The notes beneath the pieces were generated by a model. That model ran no database searches. It was not told the origin of the DNA and saw only the letters and a list, made by a program, of their open reading frames with translations. Shown piece by piece: positions 25,635 through 34,127 of a stretch of 64,000 bases of DNA (positions are counted from its first letter, which is position 1; each line of letters starts with the position of its first letter). Position numbers and translations under genes: made by a program. The stretch is from an uncultured Kiritimatiellota bacterium (GTDB taxonomy: Bacteria > Verrucomicrobiota > Kiritimatiellia > RFP12 > UBA1067), in NCBI GenBank assembly GCA_934667425.1, contig CAKULV010000001.1, forward strand, positions 240,817 through 304,816. The letters are read 5' to 3'.

Positions 25635-28546
25635 ATGAAAGAAAAAAAAATAGACTCGGAAGCAATGTCCCGCACTTGTCCCTGGGAGGAATATTCCGCC
25701 TGAGGGAACTGGCGCCGCCGCTTCTTGCGGTTGGCTGCGCCGCCGGGCTCGTCCGATCTGCGTTGGCCGAGACGTGGACTTTGACACAGGATTGCGGCAG
25801 ATACGAATGGAACACGGCCACATACAGCCAGAAGTACTGGACTGACTCAAACGGGGCGAATGGCGAAGACACCGCCGTCTTGGCGGCTGGCGACGATTAC
25901 AGGTTCTCCAAGATTCTGCGCCTGTCGCCTGCCGATGACTATGCGTTCCCGGGCGCATCGCTGACGATGCTCCATGGCGGCACGATGAGCTGGTCGCAGT
26001 CAAAGCCGATGGCTTGCGGGAACCTGATCGCCGAAGGCGGGACGCTGGAGGTGTATACCTACCTTAGCGATGGTCCGGCGAATAGCGGCTACAACTATTC
26101 ATACCTTACCTTGAAAGGCAAGATGACGGTCCTCGCGACGGCAGATGCGCCACTGCGCTGCATTTCGCAGTATAACAGCACTGGCGGGCGGATATGTGCT
26201 GCGGTGCATGGCTCGCAGGATGCGGCGATATCCATCGGCGGAGCCGGTTCCAAGGCGAGAAAGGGATCTCTCTGGACGTTTGAAGACACGGAAAACTACT
26301 TCGGTGAGATCCGGGTGTCTGGAACAGAAGAGGAACTGACTGGCTATCCGACATCTACCCTGTATGGCCCATGGTATCACTATGGGCTTAGGTTCAGCGC
26401 GACGGAAATGCCCGGTACCGTGCGCATCGGCGGCAGGAACGCGGCGCTGTACCTCCCGGATGCCGGCAATGATTCCACTCTCGGTACGCTCGAACTGGAG
26501 GACAAATCGATCCTCCGCTTCGACTATTCTTCTTCCGCTCCGCATAACGGCACATACTCCGTCGCCGGCAGCCTGATTTTGGGCGGTGCCGTGACGGTTC
26601 GCGCCGTATACGGGCCAACGACATCGGTCAACACTGGCACACGCCCCGTCGAGACGCCGCTAATGACCGGTCCGGCAGGGACGCGCATAGACGCTTCGAG
26701 GTTCATATTCGATCCAAACACAAACTACCTCAAGGCGGCGTCGAACGGCAACGTCTATCCGCAGTCCATGACGTTCAAGACCGTGACGGATGGCGAAACC
26801 GACCGCGACACGCTGTATGCCGTGGTGAAGCCAATGCTTGTGAAGAAGGGGACGTGGAGCTTTGGCGCGACATCCGGCTCGTACGCATATGCCGACATCA
26901 CGCTTGCCGAAGGGCTTGAGATTACGTGGGCATACGACCCGGCGAACGACTCGGTGGAAAAGCAGCGCACGGCATTTCTCGACGTTGACGACGAACTCGT
27001 GGTAGAGGATGGGGTGATCGTGAGGCTCAAGTACAGGCCCGTCGCGTCGTCGGGCGGCAACGAGACCACGAACGTGGTGTTGAGGGGCCCAGTAGGCACG
27101 AGGATCGATCCTTCTAAGTTCACGTTCGTCCCGGATGAGGCGTACGAGGCCGCATCGTACGACACATATCCACAGAGGGCGCACCTGATCGTGACTACGG
27201 ATGAAGACGGCCGCGATTCGCTTTGCGCCGTAGTCGAACCGATGGTCGTTTCCGTCGCGGGCGATCCTTCCTCCGAAACGGAGCCGCCACAGAATGTGAC
27301 CGCAACCGTCTTCGAGGACGGATCGAAATGGAGCGACGGCAGGGTGCCGCACGGAGATGCGCATTACGTGCTTAGGCATTGCGGCAACTTCCCGGTGCAG
27401 ACTCCTTCCTACGTGTTCCCGGGAAAGACGCTGTTCCATGTCACCCACTACACGGTGCAGAGAAAGACGTGCGACTTGACGATCTCCAACCTCGTGAGGA
27501 CTGCGGGCAACTCGCATTCGATGGGCATTGGCGGATCAACGATTGATCTCCGTGGCGGACTTACGCTGAAGAACAACCTTAACGTGACCACTTATGCGAG
27601 CGACAGGCTGAACATCCATTCCGACATCGATGGAGGCTACGACATCAGGATGACGCCGTTCTGGTCTACGTCATGGGCCGGATACCTTGGACTGTATGGC
27701 GACAACTCGAAGTGGACAGGAAAGCTTGCCATAAGCCTGTATGCCGGTGTCGGCAAGACGGACTACGGTCCCGGGAGGTGCTGCAACATACTCATCCGCG
27801 ATGGACGGGCGCTTGGAGGCGCATTGCCTGAACTCGCATATGACGCAGTGTACCTCAACCAGCGCGCGACGCTCCACGCCGAGACGAACCTCACGCTATC
27901 CGCCGACGTGAACCGTGGCATATGGGTGACCAACGTCGCGGCCATGGCCGTGGCCGAAGCCTGCGAGATGAAGGTCTATTGGCCAGTCACTCTTGAAGGC
28001 AGGCTGATCAAGTCCGGCGCGGGTACGCTCTCGCTTGGAGGGGCGATGAAGTTCGTGGATGGTGCAGGGAACGTGACGGACGAGCCTCCCGCCGATGAGA
28101 CTCGCCGGGTGATCTCGCTGGAAGATGGGGTTATCAAGCCATTGTCGGCCACCAGTCTTGATGGTGCGACCGTTGTCGCGTCAGCCGGCACGAAACTCGT
28201 CTTCGACCTGAATCCTGCGGATGCGGAACTCAAGGCTTATGGAATCCGTAACGTAAAGACCAAGACGCCGTTCGCCAGGGCCGACGGCAATTCGGCGAAG
28301 ATACCGATTGAGCTTGAAGGCCTTACGGACGATGCGTTGGCTTCACTTGCGGGCGGCAATGGTCTCGGCCTCGTCACGGTTGACAGTTCCGTTGCAAAGG
28401 ATGTCGCGGCGGCGGTCGACTTCGGCCCCGTCAGGACCGAGAAGCATGTAGGCTTCGTCGAGCGCGATTCGTCAACGATTCCCGGCGAGACGACGTTCAG
28501 GATCAGGTTTAAGGCGCGCGGCGGGATGTCCGTGGTCATTCGGTAG
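25635..28546 (+). CDS. Giant exported beta-rich protein 3, start out of frame by an A9 tract
   Basis: A strong AAGGGAGG site lies 7 nt before the ATG at 25635, but nine A residues (25642-25650) put this start out of frame: it stops at the TGA at 25701 after 22 codons. With ten A residues it would read MKEKKNRLGSN and continue into the long frame of about 970 residues, through a signal-peptide-like stretch (LAPPLLAVGCAAGLVRSALA, before ETW). No other start with a ribosome site exists in the long frame. The body is rich in beta strands with a repeated unit (about residues 120-390, PAGTRIDASRFIFDPN and VGTRIDPSKFTFVPD). It ends GGMSVVIR. The frame may be switched by slipped-strand replication or transcriptional slippage, or the tract may be a sequencing error. 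Confidence 0.7.
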
Positions 28547-28582
28547 CGCAGAATAGGCATTTGAAAAGAAAGGATACATGGC

Positions 28583-30478
28583 ATGAAAGTGACGAAATTG
28601 TTGTTGGCCTGGGGATGTGCGTTGTCGGCAGCGGCATCGCTGTCCGCGGCGGATGGCGAGGTGCGGGCCTCGTCGTTCGGCTGGAACGCCGAGGATGCGA
28701 CCGCATGCCTTCAGGCGGCGCTCGATTCCGGCGCGAAGAGGGTGGTCGTGGATCGCCAGAAAGGCGACTGGATCGTGCGCCCGATCTACGTCAATGCTCG
28801 CGGAATGGAGGTCGTCTTCCAGGACGGCGTGACCGTCCGCGCCAAGAAAGGGGCGTTCAAGGGCCGCAGCGACTGCCTCTTCCAGATAAAGGGCACGTCC
28901 GCAGACATAGTTATGCGAGGCGAAGGGAACGCGACGCTCGCCATGAACAAGGCCGACTATCAGGATCCCGAGCGATATGCTTCGGCGGAATGGCGCTCCA
29001 CCCTTGAGATATACGGACGCGGCGTTACGGTGCGCGACCTCACGCTCCTGTCGTCTGGCGGAGACGGCGTGTACGTGAACGGGGCGCAGGACGTTGTCCT
29101 TGAAAACCTCGTCTGCCGAGACCACCACCGCCAGGGCATAAGCGTGATTGCGGCGAAGAACCTCGTCGCGCGCCGGTGCGAGTTCTCAGGCACTTGGGGT
29201 ACGCCGCCTGCGTGCGGAATAGACCTTGAGCCGAACCACAACAGGAACTTCTTCGAGAACATAGTTTTCGAGGACTGCACCTTTGCCGAAAACGCCTCAA
29301 GCGGCATCCTGCTGCATCTCGGGGCGCTGGATCCCACAAGCGCACCCGTGTCGATTGCGTTCCGAAGGTGCACTGCGAGCGGAAACAAGGGATATGGGAT
29401 CACGGTGTACGTCGCCTCTCGCAGCAACTCGGCGCGCGGCGAAGTGCTGTTTGATGGCTGCCGCGTCCTCGGGAACGCCGGAGGCCCGCTTCGGCTCGTG
29501 AACGTCCTTTCGGGGGACGACAGGCTAAAGGTTTCTTTCCGCAACTGCGACCTTGATGGCCGCGACAGCGCTGGCGCGGGCGTTGCGTTCAACGGCAACA
29601 TACCGTTCAGCCTCGGGAACGTCTCGTTCGAGAACACCACGCTCCACCTTCCCGAGAAGGGACGCGACTTTGACTTTGCGGCCCTGCCGGGCGCGGGGCT
29701 GAAGAACGTGTCGGGGTCTCTGGCCGTGGATCGCGGCGGCAGCGTGGCGCAGGTCGATATGGCGGCCTGGGCGTCGCGGTTCAAGGAGGATCCGTCGGCG
29801 TTGAGCTTCGAGACCATGCCCATCGACTACCGCGCCTTGCGTCCCGCGACGAAGGCGAAGCGCCTTGCGAAGCCCGTGCGCACGGGCAACCTGCGCGGAC
29901 GGTTCACGTTCGTGCAGTACCACGGCGAGGCGGGCGAGTATCCGATACGTTTCCGCTGCAAGCCATTGGGCAGGAAGTCGAACAGCGTGACGGTTCAGCT
30001 GCGCGATGCGGTCGGCACGGACCTCGGAAGGTTCTCGTTCACGGATCTCGACTACACCCATGTCGCGAAGGTCAAGGGGAAAAACGTTACCCGCTTCGAG
30101 GTCCATACGGATTCCAGCGTAGACATCGAGTCGGAATGGCCCGGCCAGGGCGTGGAGGCGGTGGGCGGCGTTCCGCTCTTCGCGCCCGGCAACCGGCGGT
30201 ACTACTTCTTCGTTCCTGCGTCCGGATCGGACGTGTGCGTGATGCTCAAGCCCGAGGAGGCGATGAGCGCTGCGCTGCGCGACGCCTCCGGGGCGGCGGT
30301 CGCGGAGAGGGGCTTCAGCACGAAGCCAGACATCCTGCGCGGCAAGAAGGCGTCAGGCCAGGCCGAGGTGTGGTCGCTTTCGGTCCCGAAGGTGGCGGAG
30401 GATGCCCTCTTCCGCATCGGAGCGCCCGCGCTGCCGATCGTCACGCAGGATCCCGAGGCGATGCTTGTCCTTCAGTGA
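28583..30478 (+). CDS. Secreted parallel beta-helix protein, pectate-lyase-like
   Basis: The 631-residue product begins with signal peptide MKVTKLLLAWGCALSAAASLSA (in two parts: MKVTKLLLAWGC and ALSAAASLSA) behind a GAAAGGA site. Residues about 30-370 form beta-helix coils (TLLSSGGDGVYVNGAQDVVL, LVCRDHHRQGISVIAAKNL, GIDLEPNHNRNFFENIVFED). The CGIDLEPN motif recalls right-handed beta-helix enzymes that act on polyuronides or galactosides. A C-terminal beta-sandwich (about 430-600) probably binds carbohydrate. No IR tail. It closes the 11.2-30.5 kb plus-strand run, 37 nt after giant protein 3. The substrate is unknown. Confidence 0.65.
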   Translation: MKVTKLLLAWGCALSAAASLSAADGEVRASSFGWNAEDATACLQAALDSGAKRVVVDRQKGDWIVRPIYVNARGMEVVFQDGVTVRAKKGAFKGRSDCLFQIKGTSADIVMRGEGNATLAMNKADYQDPERYASAEWRSTLEIYGRGVTVRDLTLLSSGGDGVYVNGAQDVVLENLVCRDHHRQGISVIAAKNLVARRCEFSGTWGTPPACGIDLEPNHNRNFFENIVFEDCTFAENASSGILLHLGALDPTSAPVSIAFRRCTASGNKGYGITVYVASRSNSARGEVLFDGCRVLGNAGGPLRLVNVLSGDDRLKVSFRNCDLDGRDSAGAGVAFNGNIPFSLGNVSFENTTLHLPEKGRDFDFAALPGAGLKNVSGSLAVDRGGSVAQVDMAAWASRFKEDPSALSFETMPIDYRALRPATKAKRLAKPVRTGNLRGRFTFVQYHGEAGEYPIRFRCKPLGRKSNSVTVQLRDAVGTDLGRFSFTDLDYTHVAKVKGKNVTRFEVHTDSSVDIESEWPGQGVEAVGGVPLFAPGNRRYYFFVPASGSDVCVMLKPEEAMSAALRDASGAAVAERGFSTKPDILRGKKASGQAEVWSLSVPKVAEDALFRIGAPALPIVTQDPEAMLVLQ

Positions 30479-30950
30479 CGATAGGTGTTAGGTGATAGGT
30501 TTCAGGTGTTAGGTTTCATTTACGATTTACGATTTGCGATTGCATTTGAGGATTTGGGGATTTTGCCATTTCTTTGGAGGGCGGTTGTCCCCAACCGCCG
30601 CCCTTGCATCCACCGGTCGCAGGCAACGGTCGCAACAAGTGCGACCCTCCCGCGCCTTGCACGACGGCGAGGGCGCACCCCTCTTGCGACCGCTTGCGCG
30701 GCTCACTTCGTTCGGGGGATATGTCGCCACTGCCCACTACATCTCTACACTTCTACACGGCCATTCTTCACACGACGGCGAGGGCGCCGTCGCTACAATG
30801 CCACACGACGGCGAGGGCGCACCCCTCTTGCGACCGCTTGCGCGGCTCGCCTTGCTCAGGGGATATGTCGCCACGTGTCGTGGGAATGGCCGCGTAGAAG
30901 TGTAGAAATGTAGATGGTAGTGGGTGGCGGATAGTTGGGTGGATGGTAGA
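30479..30950 (+). repeat. Mosaic intergenic repeat region B
   Basis: This gene-free stretch combines three repeat vocabularies. AT-rich text at 30519-30560 shares ACGATTTGCGATTGCATTT with 11040-11080 and 63310-63340. A GC-rich unit of about 68 bp occurs twice (30661-30728 and 30805-30872, both with CTTGCGACCGCTTGCGCGG and GGGGATATGTCGC) and again at 63644-63709. Degenerate TAGATGGTAG words follow at 30895-30945. CCGC-TTGC-GCGG inside the GC-rich unit can form a small hairpin. No coding frame looks real. Confidence 0.75.
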
Positions 30951-30951
30951 T

Positions 30952-30982
30952 TTGACGCCACGGTTCGACATTCTGCTATAAT
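30952..30982 (+). promoter_or_regulatory. Promoter of the sigma-factor operon
   Basis: TTGACG (30952-30957), a long 19-nt spacer and TATAAT (30977-30982) preceded by TGC form an extended -10 promoter. An ATG lies exactly seven nt downstream, at 30990. Confidence 0.6.
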
Positions 30983-30989
30983 GTGCGGC

Positions 30990-31112
30990 ATGGAAAAGCT
31001 CGCGACAGACATCAGATGTCTTTCGCATTTGCCGTGGACGCAATTGTCTTTACCAGGCAAGATTTCCATGTTGGATGCGCTAACCTGTTCGACTCATCCT
31101 GCATCTATATAG
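30990..31112 (+). CDS. Putative leaderless leader peptide before the sigma factor
   Basis: A 40-codon frame (MEKLATDIRCLSHLPWTQL at its start) begins at the ATG seven nt after the -10, so the message would start at this codon. It ends with TAG four nt before the sigma-factor ATG. It matches no family I recognise. The position suggests either an upstream frame whose translation controls the sigma factor or fortuitous open sequence in the leader. Confidence 0.35.
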   Translation: MEKLATDIRCLSHLPWTQLSLPGKISMLDALTCSTHPASI

Positions 31113-31116
31113 GAAC

Positions 31117-31692
31117 ATGGACATATGGGTCGAGATTGCGCAAGACAGTGAACGCGGCGTTCGGCGACTGGTCGCCGAATATGGCGAACGGTTGCTGACG
31201 GCGGCAGTTCAGATCACCAAGAACCATTCGGATGCGGAGGATCTTGTGTTTCGCACATTCGAGCAGGTTGTGCGCAAGATCGACACCTATGCGGGCAACA
31301 GTTCCTTCTACACATGGATCTACCGCATACTCGTGAATTTCAGGCGCATGGATCTGCGGAAAAGGGATACTCGCACGCTGGTTCTGTCCGATGAGTTGCC
31401 GGACTGCGAAGATCCGGCTCCAGACCCGGCGGAGCGGCTTGCCATGAAGTCATCCGCCGCCGATGTCAGGGCGGCGGTGGCGAAGCTCCCGGAAACGCTT
31501 CGTACGGCTGTTGTGCTGCGCTATTTTGCGGAGCTGGATGTAGCGCAGGTGGCAGAGGCGCTTGGAATCTCCAAGGGGGCGGCGAAGGTCCGGCTTTTCG
31601 CGGCGCGAAGGCGTCTTGCCCAAATCCTTTCGCTAACCGATGCGGGCAAGGGCGCATCTAATGGTAAGGATGGAGGCGATGGACAGATTTGA
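31117..31692 (+). CDS. ECF-type sigma-70 factor
   Basis: The 191-residue protein has sigma region 2 (about 8-75: VRRLVAEYGERLLTAAVQI, HSDAEDLVFRTFEQVVRKI, YTWIYRILVNFRRMDLRKR) and region 4 (about 110-165: AVAKLPETLRTAVVLRYFA, VAQVAEALGISKGAAKVRL). It would direct RNA polymerase to a dedicated promoter set on release from an anti-sigma factor. The ATG at 31117 has only a weak GGA. The next gene overlaps its end by 14 nt, with AAGGATGGAGG inside the sigma gene, the usual coupled sigma/anti-sigma arrangement. Target promoters are unknown. The strong extended -10 elements elsewhere look sigma-70-like rather than ECF-like. Confidence 0.92.
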   Translation: MDIWVEIAQDSERGVRRLVAEYGERLLTAAVQITKNHSDAEDLVFRTFEQVVRKIDTYAGNSSFYTWIYRILVNFRRMDLRKRDTRTLVLSDELPDCEDPAPDPAERLAMKSSAADVRAAVAKLPETLRTAVVLRYFAELDVAQVAEALGISKGAAKVRLFAARRRLAQILSLTDAGKGASNGKDGGDGQI

Positions 31693-32641
31693 GGCATTGA
31701 TTCGCGATGCGCTTCAGGACGAAGCTGCGTGCGTTCGTCTGCCGGACGGTTTTTCCGGGCGACTGTTGCGCAGGCTTGGCGTGTCTTCACACCGGGCGCG
31801 GTGTCGGCCGAACGTCTTTGGACGCATGCCACGATGGGCAAAGATGGCGGCCGCCGTGGCGCTCATGGCGAGTTTCGCTGGCTTCGCCGCATGGATTGGC
31901 GTGATGCATTCGGGTCCGTCGTACGTGCAGGAAGAGTCTTTGGCCGGCGGCGCTCCAGAGACGGAGGCTGTTTCAAAACAGGGGGAGAATACGATGATTG
32001 CGAGAAAGATGGCCACCATTGTCGGGGCGGCGATGGTCTCTGTCGCTGTGCCGGCGGAGGAGTTGACGAGCGAACCGACTTTTGTGTTTCTGAGGCCGGA
32101 GACGAGTTCCTTCTGGAACACGGCGACCAACAACACTATGACGGTGCCGATAGACTACCCAAATGGAGCCACGCGGGCGACCCTTGAGGTGACGGGCATC
32201 GACTACAGGCGAGTGTACACAGACATCACGGACAATAAGTTCACGTTCGAGATGCCTGCCCCGGTTTCGCCTAAGACCGAGAATGTCTACGACCTTTCCT
32301 TGACGTTTGATGATGTGGCGAGGACTACGCGCACGGCGAAGCTCGGTCTGGTGCAGAGCCTTTCGCCAGATGCGGAGGGGACTACGCGCTGCCTTGCGCC
32401 ATCTGAGGCGAAGGTATGGAAGAAGGTGCAGGGGCGCACGGTGCTGCCGATTCCATACGGCACAACCTCGTTCACGGTAAATGGCGTCGAGACCGATACT
32501 GGTCTCGGTGGTGCGCAAGGCTGGTATGCCTTGCGTCGGGTCGGTTCGGATGAAAGCGTAACCCTGTCGCTTGTGGCGGATGGCGTAGAATACATGGCGT
32601 CGCTTCTTGGCAGTACGGGGATGATGGTGATCTTCAGGTGA
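31679..32641 (+). CDS. Anti-sigma-like membrane protein fused to an exported IR-tail domain
   Basis: From the ATG at 31679 (good AAGGATGGAGG site, overlapping the sigma gene) 320 residues are encoded. Residues 1-50 form a small basic cytoplasmic region (FEALIRDALQDEAACVRLP), and 55-75 a membrane segment (AKMAAAVALMASFAGFAAW), as in anti-sigma factors. At residue 106 an internal ATG (31994) with its own GGGGGAG site starts a second signal-like stretch (MIARKMATIVGAAMVSVAVP). A beta-sandwich-like domain follows and ends TGMMVIFR, the tail seen on exported surface proteins. The frame may therefore be a fusion of an anti-sigma gene and a secreted-protein gene that lost the stop between them, or two proteins from one frame. 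The anti-sigma role is inferred from position and layout. Confidence 0.6.
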   Translation: MDRFEALIRDALQDEAACVRLPDGFSGRLLRRLGVSSHRARCRPNVFGRMPRWAKMAAAVALMASFAGFAAWIGVMHSGPSYVQEESLAGGAPETEAVSKQGENTMIARKMATIVGAAMVSVAVPAEELTSEPTFVFLRPETSSFWNTATNNTMTVPIDYPNGATRATLEVTGIDYRRVYTDITDNKFTFEMPAPVSPKTENVYDLSLTFDDVARTTRTAKLGLVQSLSPDAEGTTRCLAPSEAKVWKKVQGRTVLPIPYGTTSFTVNGVETDTGLGGAQGWYALRRVGSDESVTLSLVADGVEYMASLLGSTGMMVIFR

Positions 32642-32661
32642 AAACGAAAGGGATGTTGAAA

Positions 32662-34113
32662 ATGAACAGGATTGTAGTGTTTGCAGTTTCTGCAGTCGTT
32701 GCGCTGACGGCCCAGGCCGCGAAGATCGAACAGATCATAGTCCGCCAGCAGTGGCCGTGGTCTACGGACATCAAGGTCGAATACAGGCTTTCGGGCCTTG
32801 AGGCCGGGAGGTCTGTGGATCTGGTTGTAAAGGCGTATGACGGAGGCGTGGAGCTGGACGCTTCCCGTCTGGCGCAGTCGATCAAGGGTGCCGTTCATGG
32901 CATCGTGAAAGGGCAGGAGGTCGGCTCGTTCACGATTGACCCGATCAATGCCTTTGGCGGCGACAAGGTGGCGATTGCCGATTTCTCAGTTAAACTGTCA
33001 GCTGTCGATACCCCCGCCACAATGGAGGAGGTATTGTATCGCGTGTACGATCTTGATGACGGTTCCGTGGAGTCGGTGACGCGCATGGACCTTTTGAACG
33101 GCAAGAAGGGATCCATCGTGACCGACTACAGGATGTTTGGGGCGGATATGGTGACGCCAAGCGAATTGGCGGGCGATTTCCTTGTCTGGACGGAAGTGAC
33201 GAACAATCCAATCTACAAGACCTCGAAACTGGTCATGCGCAAGATTCCCGCAGGAGGAAAGGTCTGGCTGTGTGGCGATCCGGAAGGCTCCCTTAAGAAC
33301 GGATTGGGACTTGTCGAACGCAAGTACGTGAAGTTGACCCAGGACTATTTTGTTGGCGTGTTCGAGATCACACAGGCGCAATTCAAAAAGATACAGGGTA
33401 ATAATCCGAGCAGTTTCAATGCGGCTTCCGATGCCGTCTTCCGTCCTGTAGAGATGGTGGCACGTCCGGATGTACACGGCAACCATAACAAGGCCACGAC
33501 GGCCGCCTACAGGGGTGTGCTGACCGGAGAGATAGTCTGCTGGCCGACGAACTCCATCCTTCACGATGTCGGGAAAACGACCTTCATGGCGAACATGCGC
33601 TCCAAAACAGGCGTGGAGTTCGACTTCCCGACAGCGGCCCAGTGGGAGTTCGCGTGCGGGGCGTATTCCGCTACGGCGCTCTATAGTGGCGTGCCGCAGT
33701 CGCAAGAGGCCCTGAACGTCTTGAGCTGGAACAACAGCAATTCTGATGGAGAGACGCATCCTGTCGGCCTTAAGGCGCCGAATGGCTTCGGCCTCTACGA
33801 TATGCTCGGCAATGTGGCTGAGTTCGTGCATAACATTGGCCCTTCGCCTGTCGCGGGCGCCTCTTCCGGTGACGGGTCAAGCGCGGACAATCCGGCTGTC
33901 GATCCGATTGGCTCCGATGACGTCGTGGCGATGATAGAAAAGAATGAAGAGGTGTCCAATCGTCAGGTGCGCGGCGGCTCGTACACCGGCATGTCGGGGA
34001 CATGGCAGGATCATCGCACGGCGAGTTCTTGCGGATTCTACGCATGGTGGGCCAAGCACGAGTGGGTTGGCTTCCGTGTAGTGTGCCCGGTCGATGCCCA
34101 GTGGCCTCGGTGA
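32662..34113 (+). CDS. Exported SUMF1/FGE-domain protein
   Basis: The ATG at 32662 follows AAAGGGA by 8 nt and starts signal peptide MNRIVVFAVSAVVALTAQA; the frame is open further upstream, overlapping the previous gene. The 483-residue product has an N-terminal beta domain (about 20-180) and a C-terminal formylglycine-generating-enzyme-like fold (about 200-480): YFVGVFEITQAQFKKIQGN, FDFPTAAQWEFACGAYS, GLYDMLGNVAEFVHN and RQVRGGSYTG. The paired cysteines that make FGE catalytic are not evident, so this is probably a binding or structural SUMF1 domain, as is common in this group. It follows the sigma/anti-sigma pair, possibly as part of the regulated unit. Confidence 0.8.
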   Translation: MNRIVVFAVSAVVALTAQAAKIEQIIVRQQWPWSTDIKVEYRLSGLEAGRSVDLVVKAYDGGVELDASRLAQSIKGAVHGIVKGQEVGSFTIDPINAFGGDKVAIADFSVKLSAVDTPATMEEVLYRVYDLDDGSVESVTRMDLLNGKKGSIVTDYRMFGADMVTPSELAGDFLVWTEVTNNPIYKTSKLVMRKIPAGGKVWLCGDPEGSLKNGLGLVERKYVKLTQDYFVGVFEITQAQFKKIQGNNPSSFNAASDAVFRPVEMVARPDVHGNHNKATTAAYRGVLTGEIVCWPTNSILHDVGKTTFMANMRSKTGVEFDFPTAAQWEFACGAYSATALYSGVPQSQEALNVLSWNNSNSDGETHPVGLKAPNGFGLYDMLGNVAEFVHNIGPSPVAGASSGDGSSADNPAVDPIGSDDVVAMIEKNEEVSNRQVRGGSYTGMSGTWQDHRTASSCGFYAWWAKHEWVGFRVVCPVDAQWPR

Positions 34114-34127
34114 AAAGTACTGTGACC

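Noticed and set aside
17400..28546. C-terminal outer-membrane barrel (classical autotransporter) in the giant proteins
   Set aside because: The last 250-300 residues lack alternating amphipathic strands ending in an aromatic residue; only short beta-repeat text and the IR tail are seen.
32662..34113. Active sulfatase-modifying formylglycine-generating enzyme
   Set aside because: The catalytic cysteine pair is not evident, the protein is exported, and no sulfatase gene is nearby.
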